Assembly (NCBI RefSeq): GCF_945605565.1
Contig: NZ_OX216966.1
Coordinates: forward strand, 2,596,001 to 2,660,000
Direction: 5' to 3'
Source: Paenibacillus dendritiformis
GTDB lineage: Bacteria > Bacillota > Bacilli > Paenibacillales > Paenibacillaceae
Length of the DNA stretch: 64,000 bases
The notes below the pieces were generated by a model. The model did no database searches and had not been told where the DNA came from. It saw nothing but the letters and a program-made list of their open reading frames with translations. This document shows positions 60,489 through 64,000 of this stretch, piece after piece; position 1 is the first letter of the stretch, and every line of letters begins with the position of its first letter. The position numbers and the translations under genes were made by a program.

Positions 60489-60757
60489 CTGTGTTTCAAA
60501 TGGTCAATACCGCAACTGAACGATACGTGCCAGCTTAACCGGATGTACACAGAATGCGGCAGCCAACTACATATCCTTATTCATTCCCTGCCATCTTTTC
60601 TCTGATAATTGCTAAAAAGTACGATGGAACTATTTGCGGACATCCAAAATATTCCGATGACATCAGTGTTGGATATAAATATGAATCTGGAAAGGAAACG
60701 CCCCCTTCGCGGCATTGGCATGGCTCTGTCTCGGCGAAGATTGTGCAGGTGACACAG

Positions 60758-60974
60758 ATGAGAAAAATAATTTATTTCCTTATTGCTGGTATCGTGTTAA
60801 TTGCAGCGATTGTCATCTTCACTCCCAATCCCAAGCTCGGGGATCTTGATCGTCGATAAGGCGGAAGCGAACGCGACAATTACAGCGATGTCCGTGCGAA
60901 GTGATGGCATGGTCACCAATGATTTAATCGATGGCGTCTTCCGGCTCCCGGAGAATTATGGGAATTATGATTGA
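60758..60974 (+). pseudogene. frameshifted small signal-anchored protein
   Basis: An ATG at 60758 opens MRKIIYFLIAGIVLIAAIVI, FTPNPKLGDLDRR-stop. In another frame the codons read SSGILIVDKAEANATITAMS, then VRSDGMVTNDLIDGVFRLPE, NYGNYD-stop at 60974. Joined, they give a ~70-residue protein with an N-terminal membrane anchor, broken near 60830 by a frame change. Function unknown; probably decayed, though a sequencing error is possible. Confidence 0.5.
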
Positions 60975-61008
60975 CTTAAATTTTATTGTTGATTTTACGT
61001 CAAAAGCA

Positions 61009-61032
61009 AACCGCCTTCCTGAAAAGGCGGTT
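61009..61032. terminator. bidirectional terminator after the SDR gene
   Basis: AACCGCCTT / AAGGCGGTT perfect arms with a six-base loop; on the minus strand it is followed by TGCTTTTG, on the plus by AAACTTTC. Confidence 0.75.
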
Positions 61033-61077
61033 AAACTTTCTGCTAAACGCTTGAATTCAGTCTTTCTTATTTGAATA

Positions 61078-61989
61078 TTAACGGTAACCCGAAGCATTCG
61101 CTGGTTTGCCCGCATCTTGCACTTCTACGAGATACCTCCAGCAGTCAGGCTGTGAGCCGTCAAGATCATAAAAACCATACTCTTGTGCGAGCTGTCCGCT
61201 TGACACAGACTGACCGTTCCATCGGGCTGCTTCCGGATCTCCAGCCAGCGCGGCAACGGCACGCCCTACAAAACGGGGCGATTCCGAGATAATGAAATGA
61301 GGTTCCTTCACCGTGGCGTCACGCCAGTTTTCTTCTGTCACACCATAGTGATCAAGCATGATTTCAGAACGCATCCAACCCGGAGTGACTGCTACTGCGG
61401 TGCATTTATAGGGTGAAAGCTCATGGGCTAAAGACTGAGCCATACGAATGACCGACGTTTTGGCCAGATCGTAGAACAGGGATAAACGGTAGTTTTTCTC
61501 GTTGTATTCTGCCGTGCCATCCGTTACCTCAATAACCAGCCCATTCTTATTGCGGATTAACAAAGGCAGTGCAAAGTGGCTTGTAATCATATGCGTGTCA
61601 ACCGCAAGCCGGAGCATGCGAAGCCCACGTTCCAGGGAGTGCTCCCACACGGGCACATTCCACTGCGTCAGATATTCTCCACCCCACACATCGTTGACCA
61701 AAATGTCCAGTCTCCCCTGTTCATCCTCAATGCGAGCGATTAGTGCCCGAACCTGATCGGGATCCAGATGATCCACTTGAACCGCAATTCCTCGGCCCCC
61801 CGCCTTACTTACCAGTTCCGCGGTTTCTTCGATCGTTTCAGGTCGATTGTACTCAGATCGTTGTGTTCGTGTCGTTCGTCCTGTCACGTAAACTGTAGCC
61901 CCAGCCGCTCCTAATTCGATAGCTATTCCTCTACCAGCGCCGCGTGTTGCCCCTGCCACCAAAGCCACTTTTCCATTTAGAGGTTTCAT
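61078..61989 (-). CDS. SDR family oxidoreductase
   Basis: Encodes 303 residues; the ATG at 61989 follows AAAGGAGTACCC. Cofactor site GATRGAGRGIA (~13-23) with VTGRTTRTQ after the second strand, which favours NADPH. The catalytic Tyr-Lys is in RLSLFYDLAKTSV (Y-x-x-x-K) and VTDGTAEYN replaces the usual Ser segment, with Thr as the likely hydroxyl. Longer than classical SDRs (about 250). A 23-bp palindrome lies upstream of its promoter. Substrate unknown. Confidence 0.88.
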   Translation of the reverse strand: MKPLNGKVALVAGATRGAGRGIAIELGAAGATVYVTGRTTRTQRSEYNRPETIEETAELVSKAGGRGIAVQVDHLDPDQVRALIARIEDEQGRLDILVNDVWGGEYLTQWNVPVWEHSLERGLRMLRLAVDTHMITSHFALPLLIRNKNGLVIEVTDGTAEYNEKNYRLSLFYDLAKTSVIRMAQSLAHELSPYKCTAVAVTPGWMRSEIMLDHYGVTEENWRDATVKEPHFIISESPRFVGRAVAALAGDPEAARWNGQSVSSGQLAQEYGFYDLDGSQPDCWRYLVEVQDAGKPANASGYR

Positions 61990-62034
61990 GAACGGGTACT
62001 CCTTTCGTTGTTCTACGGTCTATTATAGACCTGA

Positions 62035-62057
62035 AATATGACAACCTATGTCATATT
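62035..62057. promoter_or_regulatory. palindromic operator upstream of the SDR gene
   Basis: AATATGACA / TGTCATATT perfect nine-base arms with a five-base centre. A minus-strand TATAAT lies at 62022-62027, so the site covers the -35 region. No regulator gene adjoins it. Confidence 0.7.
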
Positions 62058-62165
62058 AAGAACGGCGAAGGAATCTTTTCCATCTTTTCAACTCTGACGT
62101 CCGTTAGTTACGCAAGAAAAAGTTATACTGTTGGTCTGATTCGCAGGCATCGCTTTTGGCGAGGG

Positions 62166-62275
62166 GGAGCGGGCTTCTTGCTGCTCCCTTCGGACTAAAA
62201 TGGGTCTGTAGAACTATTTTAGAAAGTCCCAATTATTCCGATGACATCCTATGTAAAAAGCAGGGTATGCAGGGG
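62166..62275. repeat. ~105-bp intergenic repeat, copy 2
   Basis: GCGGGCTTCTTGCTG, CGGACTAAAATGGGTCTGTA, TATTCCGATGACATCCTATG and TAAAAAGCAGGGTATGCAGG match copy 1 at 58957 in order. The region 62060-62364 otherwise holds no gene. Confidence 0.75.
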
Positions 62276-62364
62276 AATGGCGGAAACGAATACTGTGCCC
62301 GGAGATGAGGACTGGACGATAGGGCGCACCCTGCACAATATTATCAAAAGACGGAGGTTCTTTC

Positions 62365-62925
62365 ATGCACGCAGGTTTTTGGAAACGATTTTTTGCCAAC
62401 TTTATTGATGGCTTCATTATTTTTTTTGTTGCTCGTGTTACGGCAATGCTTTTTGGGCTTCTCATCGCAACGTTAATGTTTGAGACGGCTTTCATTCAAT
62501 TTTTTTTTGTTAGGTTTGAATACAGAACGGCGGAAATTTTACTCGGCATTTTCTCTCTTACAATAATCTGGGGAAGCGCGCTATGCGTCGTCTGGCTGTA
62601 TTACGCCATCATGGAATCCTCTCGCTTCAAAGGAACCCTCGGGAAGCTGGCCTTGGGGATTGCCGTCGTAGACGAACGCTTTGAGAAGGTGTCCTTCGGC
62701 CGGGCAAGCGCCAGGTATTGGAGCAAGTGCGTCTCGGTCGTGACGCTCTATATCGGATTTCTCATGGCCGGGTTTACGGAGAAGAAGCAAGCGCTTCATG
62801 ATAAGATTGCCAATACCTATGTGGTTAACAAAAATATGCTGGAGATCGGGTACCACAGGCCAGAATCCGTTCAGAACTCTAATGAAGGTCAAGAGCCGCA
62901 AGATGGTCTTGGTCCGGCCTACTGA
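62365..62925 (+). CDS. RDD family membrane protein
   Basis: Encodes 186 residues; the ATG follows ACGGAGGTTC. Starts AGFWKRFFANFIDGFII, the RDD pattern with Arg and Asp in the first helix (an R/D pair as RFFANFID). Two further helices lie at ~60-90 and ~125-150, and GTLGKLALGIAVVD is the usual cytoplasmic motif. RDD proteins are small membrane proteins, some acting in ion exchange. The C-terminus (VQNSNEGQEPQDG) is soluble. Function open. Confidence 0.87.
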   Translation: MHAGFWKRFFANFIDGFIIFFVARVTAMLFGLLIATLMFETAFIQFFFVRFEYRTAEILLGIFSLTIIWGSALCVVWLYYAIMESSRFKGTLGKLALGIAVVDERFEKVSFGRASARYWSKCVSVVTLYIGFLMAGFTEKKQALHDKIANTYVVNKNMLEIGYHRPESVQNSNEGQEPQDGLGPAY

Positions 62926-63037
62926 AAATCGCAATAAGTATATGAACGTTCCTTCTGCTATAATGAAGCTACTTATTTTTCATCTGCTCCAACGATAGCC
63001 TTACAATTTGCGACAACATCCAAGGAGGAACGGTTCG

Positions 63038-64000
63038 ATGCTGTACACATGCCAGATTGAACTAAATGATATCACCCCGAAAATATGGCGTCAGTTTCAG
63101 TTTCATGCAGATGTCACGTTTGACCAGTTGCACAATATCATTCAGGCCGTCATGGGCTGGGAAAATTATCATTTGTATGAGTTCCGGGTCGGTTCTACAA
63201 GAATCAGCCTGCCGGACCCGAATTTTCCGGATGGAGGAAGACAGCTCAATGCCCGAAAAGAGACGGTCGACCAGCATGTGAATCGGGAGAAGACGGCTTT
63301 TTCCTATTTGTATGATTTCGGCGACGGATGGGAACATACGATTACGGTGATGAACATACAGACAGAGGAGTCGGCCGGCTTGATCCCGCTCTGCCTGAAA
63401 GGAGAGCGCAGTTGTCCGCCGGAAGATGTGGGCGGTGTGCCGGGTTACTGTCATATGGCGGAGGCATTGTCAGACCCCGGACATGAACAGCATGCCATGT
63501 TCAAGGACTGGTTGACGGAAGGATACGATCCTGAGCACTTTTCCTGTGATGAGGTGAATGTGGAGTTGCGGGAGCAGGGCAGCAAGCTGGTTCCCGAATC
63601 ACGCCGGAAGCCGGTGAAGCTAACGAAGGCCGGATTGAACAAGCGCTTGAAGCAGATGAGCCGGGAAGAGCTGATGGAGCTGGTAAAGGACGGCTATAGC
63701 GCGAGCAAAGATATGCAGCGTTTTCTCGCTGCCCGGTTGATCGGAAAAGAGGCGGTGGAGTCGCTTTTTCACGAATGTCGGGATAAGATCAAGCAGGAGT
63801 TTTTCCCTGAGCGCGGTCACGCGAAGCTGCGGCTTCAAGAAGCTAAAAACGCGATCGCCGAGTTCAAGAAATTGACCGGCAGCGTCAAACAGACGCTGGA
63901 GTTGAAGCTCATCTACGTGGAACTATCCGTCTTGTTCTCGAATACGTATGGTGATATCGATGCACGGTTCTATGACCAGCTGATGTCGATGTATGAAGAT
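63038..64000 (+). CDS. pRiA4b ORF-3-like family protein, truncated by the window end
   Basis: The ATG at 63038 (AAGGAGGAACGG upstream) opens a frame to the window end, at least 321 codons. The first ~165 residues are the pRiA4b ORF-3 domain: MLYTCQIELNDITPKIWRQF, DVTFDQLHNIIQAVMGWENY, HLYEFRVG, YLYDFGDGWEHTI and RSCPPEDVGGVPGY. The following LNKRLKQMSREELMELVKDG...LAARLIGKEAVESLFHE is a helical second domain. Family function is not established. The real C-terminus lies beyond the window. Confidence 0.9.
   Translation, partial: MLYTCQIELNDITPKIWRQFQFHADVTFDQLHNIIQAVMGWENYHLYEFRVGSTRISLPDPNFPDGGRQLNARKETVDQHVNREKTAFSYLYDFGDGWEHTITVMNIQTEESAGLIPLCLKGERSCPPEDVGGVPGYCHMAEALSDPGHEQHAMFKDWLTEGYDPEHFSCDEVNVELREQGSKLVPESRRKPVKLTKAGLNKRLKQMSREELMELVKDGYSASKDMQRFLAARLIGKEAVESLFHECRDKIKQEFFPERGHAKLRLQEAKNAIAEFKKLTGSVKQTLELKLIYVELSVLFSNTYGDIDARFYDQLMSMYED

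Overview
The window looks like chromosomal DNA of a Paenibacillus-type endospore-forming Firmicute. The grounds are strong AAGGAGG ribosome-binding sites, frequent TTG/GTG starts, sigma-A promoters, the TetR/MocR/LacI/IclR regulators, a YjcZ-like sporulation peptide, YhaM, HelD, class I aldolase and two-gene TOMM maturation enzymes. No rRNA, tRNA, CRISPR or phage structural genes were recognised. Most of the window is GC-rich. About 37.6-42.3 kb is visibly AT-rich.

Region by region: 0-6 kb holds small membrane and hypothetical genes, a DUF3891 protein, class I fructose-bisphosphate aldolase, a fragment of a tyrosine recombinase, and an ABC exporter pair followed by a TetR regulator. 6-9 kb is eroded: intergenic repeats, a multiply frameshifted alpha/beta hydrolase and the first ~75 codons of a TelA-like gene cut off at a LysR gene. 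9-12 kb holds a LysR/Gfo-Idh-MocA divergent pair and PEP carboxykinase. 12.4-16.1 kb holds a two-gene thiazole/oxazole peptide maturation operon (ThiF-like partner plus E1-like/YcaO fusion) followed by a 40-residue Cys/Ser/Gly-rich YjcZ-like peptide. 16.3-30.3 kb is regulatory: a MocR regulator divergent from a flavin/PNPOx-like protein, a VanS-like histidine kinase lacking its phospho-acceptor His, a TetR-SDR pair with matching operators, HelD, an Rrf2 regulator, a chemoreceptor, an esterase and a globin-coupled GGDEF-EAL protein. 30.4-36.9 kb holds a frameshifted tandem TPM-domain protein, a C45 hydrolase, an AraC-GyrI protein and YhaM.

36.9-42.2 kb is the most mosaic part. A group II intron 5' end lies directly behind the yhaM terminator, followed by an IS66 tnpB remnant and then an AT-rich cassette on the minus strand. 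The cassette encodes a secreted ~147-aa protein, two MacB/FtsX-like permeases and an ATPase. Beyond it is a sequence resembling intron domain V. The cassette resembles small bacteriocin/export-immunity modules. 42.3-45.2 kb holds an atypical NRAMP transporter and about 1.6 kb of repeats: a 33-bp tandem repeat, palindromic dyads and two MITE-like elements.

45.2-64 kb is catabolic and secreted functions. An IclR regulator with two 17-bp operators faces a PotABCD-like importer plus an M20 peptidase. A LacI regulator with a double operator precedes a sugar ABC importer and a GH32 beta-fructosidase (sucrose or fructo-oligosaccharide use). A secreted GH46 chitosanase, an SDR, an RDD protein and a truncated pRiA4b ORF-3-like protein follow. 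The best candidates for something new are the TOMM operon with its peptide and the AT-rich secreted-protein/ABC cassette nested in mobile-element debris.
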